A DNA stretch of 64,000 bases, from NCBI GenBank assembly GCA_022823085.1, contig JAJDXV010000016.1:1-64000 (forward strand), written 5' to 3'. Position 1 is the stretch's first letter. Every line of letters starts with the position of its first letter. A model generated the notes under the pieces. It was not told the DNA's origin. It worked only from the letters and a program-made list of their open reading frames with translations, and did no database searches. The position numbers and the translations under genes are program-made. Of this stretch, positions 35,824-43,713 are shown in pieces. This stretch comes from Candidatus Poribacteria bacterium (GTDB lineage Bacteria; Poribacteria; WGA-4E; WGA-3G).

Positions 35824-36054
35824 ATGGAAGTGAGAATTGAATATTGCACCTCTTGAAACTATCAACCACGGGCAGCCAGTTTGGCAGATGCCTTAAAAGA
35901 GAAGTATGGTGCAGAAGTTGCGAATGTTGATCTCATTCCGGGCAGTGGCGGGGCTTTTGAAGTCTCATTAAACGGTACACTGCTCTACTCGAAATTAGAA
36001 ACTCGGCAGTTTCCAACAACAGAGCAGATCACAGCTGCAATAGACGCAGCGTAG
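35824..36054 (+). CDS. Rdx/SelW-like selenoprotein with a CxxU motif
   Basis: The frame is open from ATG 35824 to TAG 36052-36054 except for a TGA at 35854-35856. Reading TGA as selenocysteine gives 76 residues starting MEVRIEYCTSU and continuing NYQPRAASLADALKEKYG, then VDLIPGSGGAFEV and LLYSKLETRQFP. These are the conserved blocks of the Rdx (SelW/SelT/SelH) thioredoxin-fold family, where the redox site is CxxC or CxxU; Sec is residue 11, exactly at the second position of the motif. A hairpin fitting a bacterial SECIS lies just after the TGA. The gene has its own promoter, a strong ribosome binding site and an intrinsic terminator, so it is monocistronic. Conventional gene finders would miss it. 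Confidence 0.9.
35871..35892 (+). promoter_or_regulatory. Candidate bacterial SECIS hairpin of the Rdx selenoprotein
   Basis: GGCAGCCA (35871-35878) pairs with TGGC (35882-35885) and TGCC (35889-35892), with a GTT apical loop and an AGA bulge. The loop starts 22 bases after the UGA and begins with G, matching the published bacterial SECIS consensus of a loop 16-37 bases downstream with G in its first two positions. Confidence 0.65.
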
Positions 36055-36077
36055 TTTGGAAAACGTTTTTGAGATAG

Positions 36078-36108
36078 CGGAGGCTGCTATTGCATTGCCT
36101 CCGTTTTT
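36078..36108 (+). terminator. Rho-independent terminator of the Rdx selenoprotein gene
   Basis: CGGAGGC (36078-36084) and GCCTCCG (36097-36103) form a perfect seven-pair stem with a 12-base loop followed by TTTTT. It ends the selenoprotein transcript before the convergent lpxI gene. Confidence 0.85.
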
Positions 36109-36134
36109 CTCTTTAAACGTGAAAATGTGGAATA

Positions 36135-36938
36135 TTACTCGACAGCGACGACAGCGATCTTCCATTGATCTGCCTGCTGGATAAGTATTTCTGGATTCAT
36201 AACGAAGGTACGACGGGCTTCTACTGCCAACACACCCGCTTTAACTTGATGCAACGCCGATAGCGTCTGTTGTCCTACAGTCGGGACATCAACCCGAAAA
36301 TCGTGATTCGCAGCGGCGGCTTTCGCAACAACGCTTCCCTTCCTTCCAAGGTTACCACCTCTCTTAATCGTCGCATCTGTTCCCTCAATCGCTTCAACAG
36401 CAAGGACAATCTGATTTTTAACAACGACAGTCTGTCCAATATCCATATTCGCGATCTGGCGCGCAGTCGCGATACCGAGTTCAATGTCTCGCCATTGACT
36501 TTCGGTCGGTTGCCGCTTTGTTAAAACACCCGGATACGGAAGCAGGTCCTGGAGATACCGATCTTGCGGGAGGATAGTGAGACCAGTGGATTCGAGGTAG
36601 TTGAGGGCTGCATTGACAATTGTGGCAGGTTTTTCACGGCGGTTCTGAACCAAAATTTTAAGGGTCGTCGTATCAATTTGGAAGGGACGAAGTAGAATAC
36701 CTTTCTCGACTTTACCGATAATCACGACTTCTTCTACACCAGAGTCGAGAAGCGTCCGAGCAATCTTTTGAATCTGTCCAACACTGTATGTATGGACTTC
36801 GTGCGCGATGTCAGCAAAACGTCCGGTATCAGACTTCGTAATCTCGATGACAACCGGTTCGCGATTATGGGCGATAGCGGCACGTGCCAACAATACTGGC
36901 AACTCACCCGCTCCAGCAATAATCCCTAATTTTTCCAC
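36135..36938 (-). CDS. lpxI: LpxI: UDP-2,3-diacylglucosamine pyrophosphatase
   Basis: The 267-residue protein matches the LpxI (DUF1009) pattern: LGIIAGAGELPVLLA at the N-terminus, VVIIGKVEKG, LPQDRYLQDLLPYPGVLTKRQP, VVVKNQIVLAVEAIEGTDATIKRGG and DVPTVGQQT. It hydrolyses UDP-2,3-diacylglucosamine to lipid X in lipid A synthesis, replacing LpxH. A GTG start with GGAG eight bases upstream is used. It follows lpxA by 65 bases in a lipid A cluster. Confidence 0.93.
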   Translation of the reverse strand: MEKLGIIAGAGELPVLLARAAIAHNREPVVIEITKSDTGRFADIAHEVHTYSVGQIQKIARTLLDSGVEEVVIIGKVEKGILLRPFQIDTTTLKILVQNRREKPATIVNAALNYLESTGLTILPQDRYLQDLLPYPGVLTKRQPTESQWRDIELGIATARQIANMDIGQTVVVKNQIVLAVEAIEGTDATIKRGGNLGRKGSVVAKAAAANHDFRVDVPTVGQQTLSALHQVKAGVLAVEARRTFVMNPEILIQQADQWKIAVVAVE

Positions 36939-37003
36939 CGCTTTCGCTCCAAATATCGTTTATAGGGCAGCGAATCTTTGGACACCGAATCCCAAAAGAA
37001 ATA

Positions 37004-37828
37004 TTAACCACTCTGGATACGATTGGGTTGGCTGAATCCAATACCACGTTTAGAAGTCGCAATGAATTCGAGGAGATATTCGACTTCAGCGGTCATTTCG
37101 AGTTCTGCCCTGACTCTCGCGACAGCGTGTTTGAGCGGTAAACCTGAACGGAACAAAATTCGGAACGCCTTCTTTAGCACTGAAAGCACTTCAGGGGTCA
37201 ACTGCGACAGAGGATTGATCCGCGATGTTCGGATACCAATGCGATTAAGGTCTCGGACACGCGCCGGTTGACCCGCCGACAACGCAAACGGTGGAATATC
37301 TTGGACAATCTTTGAGAAACCGCCAGCCATCGCCATTTTGCCGACGCGTACATATTGATGAAGCGCAGCATGCGCACCCAGTCGGACATCATCTTCAATC
37401 ACAACATGTCCCGCAAGCGACACAAAATTTGCCATGATTGTTCTGTTACCCACTATGCTATCATGTGCAATATTGACCCAATTCATCAGCAGGTTGTTGT
37501 CACCTACGATCGTTGAACCCTCTTCAAATGTTGATCTTGAGATAGAAACGTACTCTCGTAATATATTGCGATTACCGATCTTAACATAACTCCGCCAGCC
37601 ACCGTACTTCAAGTCTTTAGATTCGTTACCAATGGTTGCACCGAAGAAAATCTTGCATTCTTCACCGATGATTGTCCATTTCTCGATTTGAACATGCGGA
37701 CCTATCACAGTGCCTCGACCAATATGAACGTCTTCGGCAATAAGACTATAAGGCCCGACCTGGACACCCTTTTCCAGTGTCGCCTTTGGAGAGATAATAG
37801 CCGTCGGATGAATGTTCGTTTCTAACAT
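37004..37828 (-). CDS. lpxA: LpxA: UDP-N-acetylglucosamine acyltransferase
   Basis: The 274-residue protein is built of left-handed beta-helix hexapeptides (IHPTAIISPKATLEKGVQVGPYSLIAEDVHIG) followed by a helical C-terminal domain. It shows the LpxA signature ATIGNESKDLKYGG and NNLLMNWVNIAHDSIVGN, where the His of AHD is the catalytic base. It transfers a 3-hydroxyacyl chain to the 3-OH of UDP-GlcNAc. It lies between lpxC-fabZ and lpxI, transcribed together. Confidence 0.94.
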   Translation of the reverse strand: MLETNIHPTAIISPKATLEKGVQVGPYSLIAEDVHIGRGTVIGPHVQIEKWTIIGEECKIFFGATIGNESKDLKYGGWRSYVKIGNRNILREYVSISRSTFEEGSTIVGDNNLLMNWVNIAHDSIVGNRTIMANFVSLAGHVVIEDDVRLGAHAALHQYVRVGKMAMAGGFSKIVQDIPPFALSAGQPARVRDLNRIGIRTSRINPLSQLTPEVLSVLKKAFRILFRSGLPLKHAVARVRAELEMTAEVEYLLEFIATSKRGIGFSQPNRIQSG

Positions 37829-37889
37829 AGATGCCTCTCTCTAATCCTGAAAATCCCGCCAGTAATGTATCGTGGTAGCACACCGTCAC

Positions 37890-39176
37890 TTAGACAGATG
37901 CCAATACGATTGACAATTCCGCTTCTGTGGCGAGTTCGTTTCCAACATAAACACGGCCTTCAATACGTGCAAGTCTACTCCGCAGTTGTGCAACCTCTAT
38001 TTCCAATCGAAGTTGATCCCCAGGGATGACGGCGCGTCGGAAAGTCGCCTTACTTATAGAGCGAAAATAACCGAGTTCTCCCTCTTTACCAATATCCCGA
38101 AGGACAAGCCAAGCGGCAAGTTGTGCTAACGCTTCAATCTGTAGCACGCCCGGCATGACTGGACGCGTCGGAAAATGGCCCTCAAAAATGGGTTCGTTGT
38201 AGGTCACATTCTTGATACCAACTGCTCGCTTTTTACTCTCATATTCAATGACTCTATCTACCATGCACATCGGATGTCGGTGCGGTAACACTTCGTAGAT
38301 GTCCATGACCTCAATAGGTTCTTGGACAGATGCACGTTCGAGGTGTCCCGCTTCAGCGAGTGCTTGCACAAACTCGGCGTGGAACGTATGTCCCGTCCGC
38401 ATCGCGATCACACGCGCCTTCGGTAGATGGCCAGCCAAATAGAGATCACCAATCAAATCCAAGATTTTGTGTCGCGCAAATTCATCATCAAATCGGAGCG
38501 GTGTACTCGGTTCACCCGCTGCATCAATAACAAGCACATTATCGTAATTCGCGCCTTTCCCGATACCGAGCGCCTTCAGGGCTTCGATCTCATTCTCGAA
38601 ACAGAAACTCCTCGCTGGCGCGATGTCGCTGGCATACAATTCCGGTGTTATCTCAAACGTCACTATTTGCGGTGTCGTTTGTGGGTGCGCGTAAACGAAC
38701 GTCACCTCTAAAACATCAGCCGGCAATAAAACAAGCTGCCTGTCGCCTGATGCGAGTGAAAACGGTTCCGTTACCTCAATCACGTGTCGCGGCGCGTCTT
38801 GCGAAACAAGACCTACCGTTTGAATATTTTCGACATAAGGTAGCGCACTCCCGTCAAGTCCAGGCGGTTCTGGCGCATCTAATTCCACTATGGCGTTATC
38901 GACACCGAGACCGCCTAAAGCGGAAAGGATATGTTCAACGCTACTAACCGTTGTGTCGCCACTACGTAAACTGGTACATCGTGGTAAAATGTCCGCCCAG
39001 CTCTCTGGGGAGACTTTCACTTCGGGCACGCCATCTATATCTACACGTCGAAAGACGATCCCCGAATCTTCAGGTGCCGGTTTCAAGGTTAATGTCACAG
39101 GTTGTCCTAACATTAACCCAGTTCCAGTCATTGTTATCTCGTCTCGAATTGTTTGCTGTGAATCTGCCTTTGCCAT
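37890..39176 (-). CDS. lpxC/fabZ: Bifunctional LpxC deacetylase - FabZ dehydratase fusion
   Basis: The 428-residue protein fuses two enzymes. Residues 1-280 are LpxC, with SVEHILSALGGLGVDNA, DGSALPYV and the zinc-site HKILDLIGD. Residues 285-428 are FabZ, with LPHRHPMCMVDRV containing the catalytic His, EGHFPTRPVMPGVLQIEALAQ containing the catalytic Glu, and FRRAVIPGDQL. LpxC commits lipid A synthesis while FabZ dehydrates 3-hydroxyacyl-ACP, the same substrate pool. The fusion is known from Bacteroidetes-type bacteria. A short version of the leader element precedes the ATG. The downstream genes are lpxA and lpxI. Confidence 0.95.
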   Translation of the reverse strand: MAKADSQQTIRDEITMTGTGLMLGQPVTLTLKPAPEDSGIVFRRVDIDGVPEVKVSPESWADILPRCTSLRSGDTTVSSVEHILSALGGLGVDNAIVELDAPEPPGLDGSALPYVENIQTVGLVSQDAPRHVIEVTEPFSLASGDRQLVLLPADVLEVTFVYAHPQTTPQIVTFEITPELYASDIAPARSFCFENEIEALKALGIGKGANYDNVLVIDAAGEPSTPLRFDDEFARHKILDLIGDLYLAGHLPKARVIAMRTGHTFHAEFVQALAEAGHLERASVQEPIEVMDIYEVLPHRHPMCMVDRVIEYESKKRAVGIKNVTYNEPIFEGHFPTRPVMPGVLQIEALAQLAAWLVLRDIGKEGELGYFRSISKATFRRAVIPGDQLRLEIEVAQLRSRLARIEGRVYVGNELATEAELSIVLASV

Positions 39177-39205
39177 TCGTTTTTTTAATTTTCCTTGCGG
39201 TTAAT
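39177..39205 (-). repeat. Short leader element before lpxC-fabZ
   Basis: Read on the minus strand, TTAACCGCAAGGAAAATTAA precedes the ATG of lpxC-fabZ. This is the 3' part of the leader family seen before pnkp and other genes (ACCGCAAGGAAA), supplying AAGGA as ribosome binding site. Confidence 0.55.
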
Positions 39206-39363
39206 CAGAGTGGGTTACTATTTCAATGTCCCTCTCTTCAACCTCTTCCACTACGTTTCAGAGGCGTTTTTTGTATTAATTTCGGATTAATCAGTTATCA
39301 AAAAAATCATTACAAGAAAAGAGAGGTTCGCGCCAGAGGCATCTCTTTCGTAAAAGTCAACTG

Positions 39364-40383
39364 CTATTTTGAGGAACGCCGAATTTTTCGTATCATTCTA
39401 TTATGTTCTGAAAGCGTCCTCGAAAAATGGTGTTTTCCCTCACCTACCGCCACGAAATAAAAATAGTCTGTTTTTTCGGGACGCAGGGCCGCTTTGATTG
39501 AATCAATACCAGGACTGGCAATGGGACCCGGTGGCAGTCCCCGATGTCTGTATGTATTATACGGTGAATCCACGCGTAAATCCGTTTTCGTCAGAAGCCG
39601 TTTTGGATTCCCCAAAGCGTATAGCACGGTTGGATCCGCCTGGAGCCGCCACCTCTTTTTAAGTCGATTATGAAAAACACTCGCGATCCGAGGACGTTCC
39701 GATTTAACTTGTGCCTCTTTCTCAATCACGGACGCAAGCGTCACAACCTCGTGCTGGGTCAGACCTAAATTTCGCGCCGCCTCGTCAAACGTTTCAGTCC
39801 AACGCTCTTTAAACGCTTTGAGCATCATCTCAACGACCTGCTCAGCCGTTGTCCCTTTCGCAAACTTGTACGTATTTGGGAACAGGTACCCCTCTACAGA
39901 TGTGTCTTGAAGCCCAAACTGCTCCAATAGGCACTCCGATGCGGTCGCCTCCCGAAATGCCTCAACCGTACCGTAACCTGTCGTTTCCCAAAGGTCAGCG
40001 ATCTTGGATACTGTTAAACCCTCCGGAACTGTCCAACGAACTAAATTAACCTGCCCCTTTTCAAATTCGTCAACGATGTGCCACAACGTCATGTTCCGTT
40101 GCAACGTATAAGTTCCCGCACGCAAGCGTTTACCACTGCCTCTGTGTTTAACAATCAGACGGAAGGCATATTCGCTCCGAATCAAGTTTTGCGCGACAAG
40201 CCGCTTCGCAATTGTCTGCGAACTGCTTCCAACCGGCACCTCGAAATTGACTTCCTCTTTTGAAGAAGTCGGCGGTAACACTAAAAACACCGCAACCGAT
40301 AAGGCAATGAGGCAAAGCACGCCAATACCACAGAATGCCAAGAGACCTATTTTAATGACTCGTCTTTTTTGTTTTGACCTCAT
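39364..40383 (-). CDS. mltG: MltG: endolytic murein transglycosylase
   Basis: The 339-residue protein has one N-terminal membrane segment (GLLAFCGIGVLCLIALSVAVFLVL), a LysM-like region (VPVGSSSQTIAKRLVAQNLI), and the YceG catalytic domain with VEGYLFPNTYKFAKG, VTLASVIEKEAQVKSERP (catalytic Glu of IEKEA), FHNRLKKRWRLQADPTVLYALG, SPYNTYRHRGLPPGPIASPG and a YFYFVAVGEGKHHFS end. It cleaves nascent glycan strands to terminate peptidoglycan elongation. It usually neighbours ruvX, and here ruvX lies upstream on the same strand with a MITE between. Confidence 0.95.
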   Translation of the reverse strand: MRSKQKRRVIKIGLLAFCGIGVLCLIALSVAVFLVLPPTSSKEEVNFEVPVGSSSQTIAKRLVAQNLIRSEYAFRLIVKHRGSGKRLRAGTYTLQRNMTLWHIVDEFEKGQVNLVRWTVPEGLTVSKIADLWETTGYGTVEAFREATASECLLEQFGLQDTSVEGYLFPNTYKFAKGTTAEQVVEMMLKAFKERWTETFDEAARNLGLTQHEVVTLASVIEKEAQVKSERPRIASVFHNRLKKRWRLQADPTVLYALGNPKRLLTKTDLRVDSPYNTYRHRGLPPGPIASPGIDSIKAALRPEKTDYFYFVAVGEGKHHFSRTLSEHNRMIRKIRRSSK

Positions 40384-40418
40384 ACGCTTTAATGACGGTT
40401 ATTGCTGGAAAACTAATT

Positions 40419-40541
40419 TAGGACTTACGCAGGTTGCTCTTTTGTAGCATAGGCTGTTAGCCTGTGCACTAAGAACGTCTCTGTCTTTTCAGAGTTCACC
40501 CGCTAACAAAGCACCATATCGTCAAAATTGCGTAAGTCCTG
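40419..40541. mobile_element. MITE-like element, copy 3
   Basis: The 123-base element begins TAGGACTTACGCA and ends TGCGTAAGTCCTG. CTAATT flanks both ends (40413-40418 and 40542-40547). It lies between mltG and ruvX and so may have split an operon. Its interior (CTCTTTTGTAGCATAGGCTG) is close to copy 4. Confidence 0.85.
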
Positions 40542-40579
40542 CTAATTGTAATAGGGCTTACGAAAGAACTATTTAGGAA

Positions 40580-40996
40580 CTACTCCTTGTTCTGATTCAG
40601 ATAGTCAGTAAGAATAATAACCGCTGCAACCTCATCAATTAACTCTTTCTGCTCTTTTGTGTCTTTGTTAAGCTCCCTTAAAAGGTCTTCTGCCTCAGCA
40701 GTTGTAAAACGTTCGTCCTGAAACTCGATCGGGATATCAATGACGTGCGCCAAACGTTTTGCGAAATTCTGAATCTTTTCCGCTTGTGGACCGATGGAAC
40801 CATCCAGTGAAATGGGTAACCCGATAACAACGCGTTCCACTTTATGGATAGAGACAAGGTCTGAGATAGCAATCAGGTCAACTTTCCTATTTTTTCGAGT
40901 GAGCGTACATAGCGGATGGGCTGCAACACCGAGTTCATCGCTGAGTGCAACACCGATTCTTATATCGCCGATATCTAATCCGAGTAAAACTTCCAT
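40580..40996 (-). CDS. ruvX: RuvX/YqgF: putative Holliday junction resolvase / pre-16S rRNA nuclease
   Basis: The 138-residue protein has the RNase H-like YqgF motifs: LGLDIGDIRIGVALSD at the start (catalytic Asp), VVIGLPISLDGSIGPQAEK, IEFQDERFTTAEAEDLL (catalytic Glu) and IDEVAAVIILTDYL (last Asp). In this family it acts in 16S rRNA 5'-end maturation and was proposed as a resolvase. GGGAG lies upstream of the ATG. Confidence 0.94.
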   Translation of the reverse strand: MEVLLGLDIGDIRIGVALSDELGVAAHPLCTLTRKNRKVDLIAISDLVSIHKVERVVIGLPISLDGSIGPQAEKIQNFAKRLAHVIDIPIEFQDERFTTAEAEDLLRELNKDTKEQKELIDEVAAVIILTDYLNQNKE

Positions 40997-41102
40997 AACG
41001 GCTCCCTGTTTTAATACGTTTTGCGATTCACTTTAAAATTTTACACGAAAAACTGTGTGGAGTCAAGGAAAATCTTATGAAGGCAAAAATTTCGATAGAT
41101 GC

Positions 41103-41132
41103 TTGATAAATAACGCTAACTTGTGCTATAAT
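41103..41132 (+). promoter_or_regulatory. Sigma70-type promoter of the orphan DNA methyltransferase
   Basis: TTGATA (41103-41108) and TATAAT (41127-41132) are separated by 18 bases, 38 bases before the GTG start. It lies in the divergent region between ruvX and the methyltransferase gene. Confidence 0.6.
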
Positions 41133-41170
41133 TTCGCAAAGTAAATTAAAGGAAAGGAAGGTATCAAACG

Positions 41171-42088
41171 GTGCAATTGTCCATTGAGGTTAAAGAAGAT
41201 AATCAAACTTCTAACCATCAACTTTACTATGGCGATAACCTCTCAGTCCTTCAGCAGTATATTGAGGATGAGAGCGTCAATCTGATTTACATTGATCCAC
41301 CGTTTAATACCGGAAAACTTCAGAAACGCACAGAGATTGAGGTAGAATTGGATGCTCAAGGTGACCGGATCGGTTTTCAAGGGAGGACATACCGAACCCA
41401 CAAAGTTAAAACCACACACTACACCGATAAGTTTGAGAGTTCAGATGCTTACTTAAAGTTTTTACGTCCTCGTTTTGAGGAGGCGTACCGGGTGCTGCAT
41501 CCACACGGTAGTTTTTTCCTCCATATTGATTATCGGGAGGTGCATTATTGTAAGGTGATGCTTGATGAGATCTTCGGACGAGAATCGTTTATGAACGAGA
41601 TTATCTGGGCTTACGATTACGGCGGACGCGCCAAATCGCGGTGGCCCGCAAAGCACGATAATATTTTATGGTACGCTAAAACACCGAAGCATTACACCTT
41701 TAATTTTGATGAGATGGATAGGATTCCCTATATGGCCCCAGGTTTAGTTGGAAAAGAGAAGGCAGCACGAGGCAAGACTCCAACCGATGTTTGGTGGCAT
41801 ACCATCGTCAGCACCAATGGTAGCGAAAAAACCGGTTATCCGACCCAGAAGCCACTTGGTATTCTGAATCGCATCGTTAAAGTACATTCGGCACCAGGCG
41901 ATATTCTTTTAGATTTTTTTGCTGGTAGTGGTACGCTTGGAGCGGCAGCAGCAAGTCACAATCGTTCTTCTATTTTGATTGATGACAATATTCCTGCAAT
42001 CAAGATTATTATGGATAGGTTAAAACTTCACGGTATTGAACTCGTTAATGCCGATTACACCGCACTTCAGACACACAAAATAGAATAG
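41171..42088 (+). CDS. Orphan beta-class DNA adenine/cytosine-N4 methyltransferase
   Basis: The 305-residue protein has the catalytic motif IDPPFNTGK near residue 40 and the SAM-binding LDFFAGSGTLGAAA near residue 255, the order of beta-class N6-adenine or N4-cytosine methylases. The middle contains FFLHIDYREVHYCKVMLDEIFG and GYPTQKP, both typical. It starts at GTG preceded by GGAAGG. No restriction gene is adjacent, so it is an orphan, possibly regulatory. It is far smaller than, and unrelated in architecture to, the Mod protein at 54113. Confidence 0.87.
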   Translation: MQLSIEVKEDNQTSNHQLYYGDNLSVLQQYIEDESVNLIYIDPPFNTGKLQKRTEIEVELDAQGDRIGFQGRTYRTHKVKTTHYTDKFESSDAYLKFLRPRFEEAYRVLHPHGSFFLHIDYREVHYCKVMLDEIFGRESFMNEIIWAYDYGGRAKSRWPAKHDNILWYAKTPKHYTFNFDEMDRIPYMAPGLVGKEKAARGKTPTDVWWHTIVSTNGSEKTGYPTQKPLGILNRIVKVHSAPGDILLDFFAGSGTLGAAAASHNRSSILIDDNIPAIKIIMDRLKLHGIELVNADYTALQTHKIE

Positions 42089-42232
42089 AGATACTTAATT
42101 CTGGATTTCACATAAGAACGAACTCCTTTTTAGACTCTCTTTTTTCAGAACAGATGTTTCTAATAGATAAGATAAAACGTTCACTGATTTTTGATAGAAC
42201 GGTTCGTCAAATAGACAACGGAGGAATAGACG

Positions 42233-42904
42233 GTGAAAGGATTTAAAGAAATTTCAGAACAGATTCGAGACGGCATAACCCGATTTATAGAAACAGTAGA
42301 CGATACCGAATCAGCACTCGATAAAACCGTCGTCAACATGAAAGCGCGGCTCGCCGAGGCAAAAGATCTCGTCGCTACAGCAATCGCAGAAGAACAACGG
42401 CTTAAACGCGCCTATCAAGAGGCTATGGATTCCGCCGAAATATGGGCTGAAAAAGCAGATGCTGCTTCGCAAGTAGAGGACCTTGACCGCGCGCATGATG
42501 CACGCCAACGTCAGCAACAACATCTATCACGCGCAGCCGACTATAAACGCCAGATTAATGTCCAAGAGGCAGTTGTTGACCGTCTCAAAACTGCACTCCA
42601 CGATTTTTATCGCCGGTTCCGAGATGCAGTGAAACGTGCTGAGACGCTCTGCTATCGTCAGAAACAGACCGAAACGCGCGCAAAACTCTATAAATTACTG
42701 TTTGATGAAATAGACAACGACGTGTCTAAAGCCTTTGAACAAGCAGAACAAAAGTTGAAAGCGACAGAAGCTGAAGCCGACCTTTGGGAGCAAAAGCGTC
42801 ACCCCACAACAACCGAAACGGAAACGACAGGAGAAAAGACCGATTTGGATCAAGCACTCACAGACCTCAAAAATGACATCTTAGGCAGTCGTCGAAATGA
42901 TTAA
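42233..42904 (+). CDS. PspA/IM30-like coiled-coil protein
   Basis: The 223-residue protein is almost wholly helical with long heptad-rich stretches (LAEAKDLVATAIAEEQRLKR, AADYKRQINVQEAVVDRLK). It has the size and layout of the PspA/Vipp1 family, with an amphipathic start MKGFKEISEQIRDGITRFI. It starts at GTG with GGAGG eight bases upstream and overlaps the next gene by eight bases, so it is co-translated with an ABC transporter. A membrane-stress or transporter-associated scaffold role is an inference. Confidence 0.6.
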   Translation: MKGFKEISEQIRDGITRFIETVDDTESALDKTVVNMKARLAEAKDLVATAIAEEQRLKRAYQEAMDSAEIWAEKADAASQVEDLDRAHDARQRQQQHLSRAADYKRQINVQEAVVDRLKTALHDFYRRFRDAVKRAETLCYRQKQTETRAKLYKLLFDEIDNDVSKAFEQAEQKLKATEAEADLWEQKRHPTTTETETTGEKTDLDQALTDLKNDILGSRRND

Positions 42905-43655
42905 ACTCTCGGAGTTGACAAAATACTTTGGTAAGTTATGTGCCGTTGATGCGCTCACGTTGGACGTAGATGCGGGTGAGATATTTGGGTTTCTCGGACC
43001 CAATGGCGCAGGAAAGACGACAACCATCAATATGCTTACGGGCTTACTCCGTCCAACATCTGGCACAGCAACGCTCGCCGGATATGACATTCAGAAACAG
43101 AGCCTCCAAGCAAAGGCTATTCTTGGACTGATGCCGGATACGCCGCAGCTCTATGAAGCGTTGACCGGTAGGCAATTTGTACGTATGATTGCCGATCTAT
43201 ATGAGGTGCCACCGAAACAAGCCGAAAATGAGATGGATATCCTACTTGGACTCCTTGAACTTAACGATGCCGCGGATGATCAGATTAAAGGATATTCCTA
43301 CGGTATGCAGAAAAAGATTCTGCTTATCTCACTCCTCGTGCATCACCCGAAGATACTCTTCCTTGATGAACCCACCAGCGGCTTGGATCCGAGAAGTGCG
43401 CGTACCGTCCGAGAAATCTTGCGTGAACGTTGTGAGCAGGGATGCACGGTCTTCATGACAACGCATATCCTCGAAATCGCCGAACGGATATGCGACCGCG
43501 TCGGTATTATTAGTAAGGGACGACTTATCGCTGTCGGAACGCTCGCGGAGCTACAGCAGAGAAAGCGTGAAAGCCATGCAGACCCCACAGATGATAACCC
43601 GCAGCAGACCGAAACGTTGGAGGATATTTTCCTTGATCTAACGGCGGATGCCTAA
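42897..43655 (+). CDS. ABC transporter ATP-binding protein
   Basis: The 252-residue ATPase has Walker A GPNGAGKTT near residue 38, the signature YSYGMQKK, Walker B ILFLDEPTSGLDP and the switch His in MTTHILEIAERI. It is of the drug/polysaccharide-type ABC-2 exporter class (DRA/CcmA). Its start overlaps the PspA-like gene and the permease gene lies 58 bases downstream. Confidence 0.93.
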   Translation: MIKLSELTKYFGKLCAVDALTLDVDAGEIFGFLGPNGAGKTTTINMLTGLLRPTSGTATLAGYDIQKQSLQAKAILGLMPDTPQLYEALTGRQFVRMIADLYEVPPKQAENEMDILLGLLELNDAADDQIKGYSYGMQKKILLISLLVHHPKILFLDEPTSGLDPRSARTVREILRERCEQGCTVFMTTHILEIAERICDRVGIISKGRLIAVGTLAELQQRKRESHADPTDDNPQQTETLEDIFLDLTADA

Positions 43656-43713
43656 AACTCAGCAGCTCGCTGCGAACGGTTCTTGCTGATAGGCGAAAGC
43701 CGAAGCCATTCTC

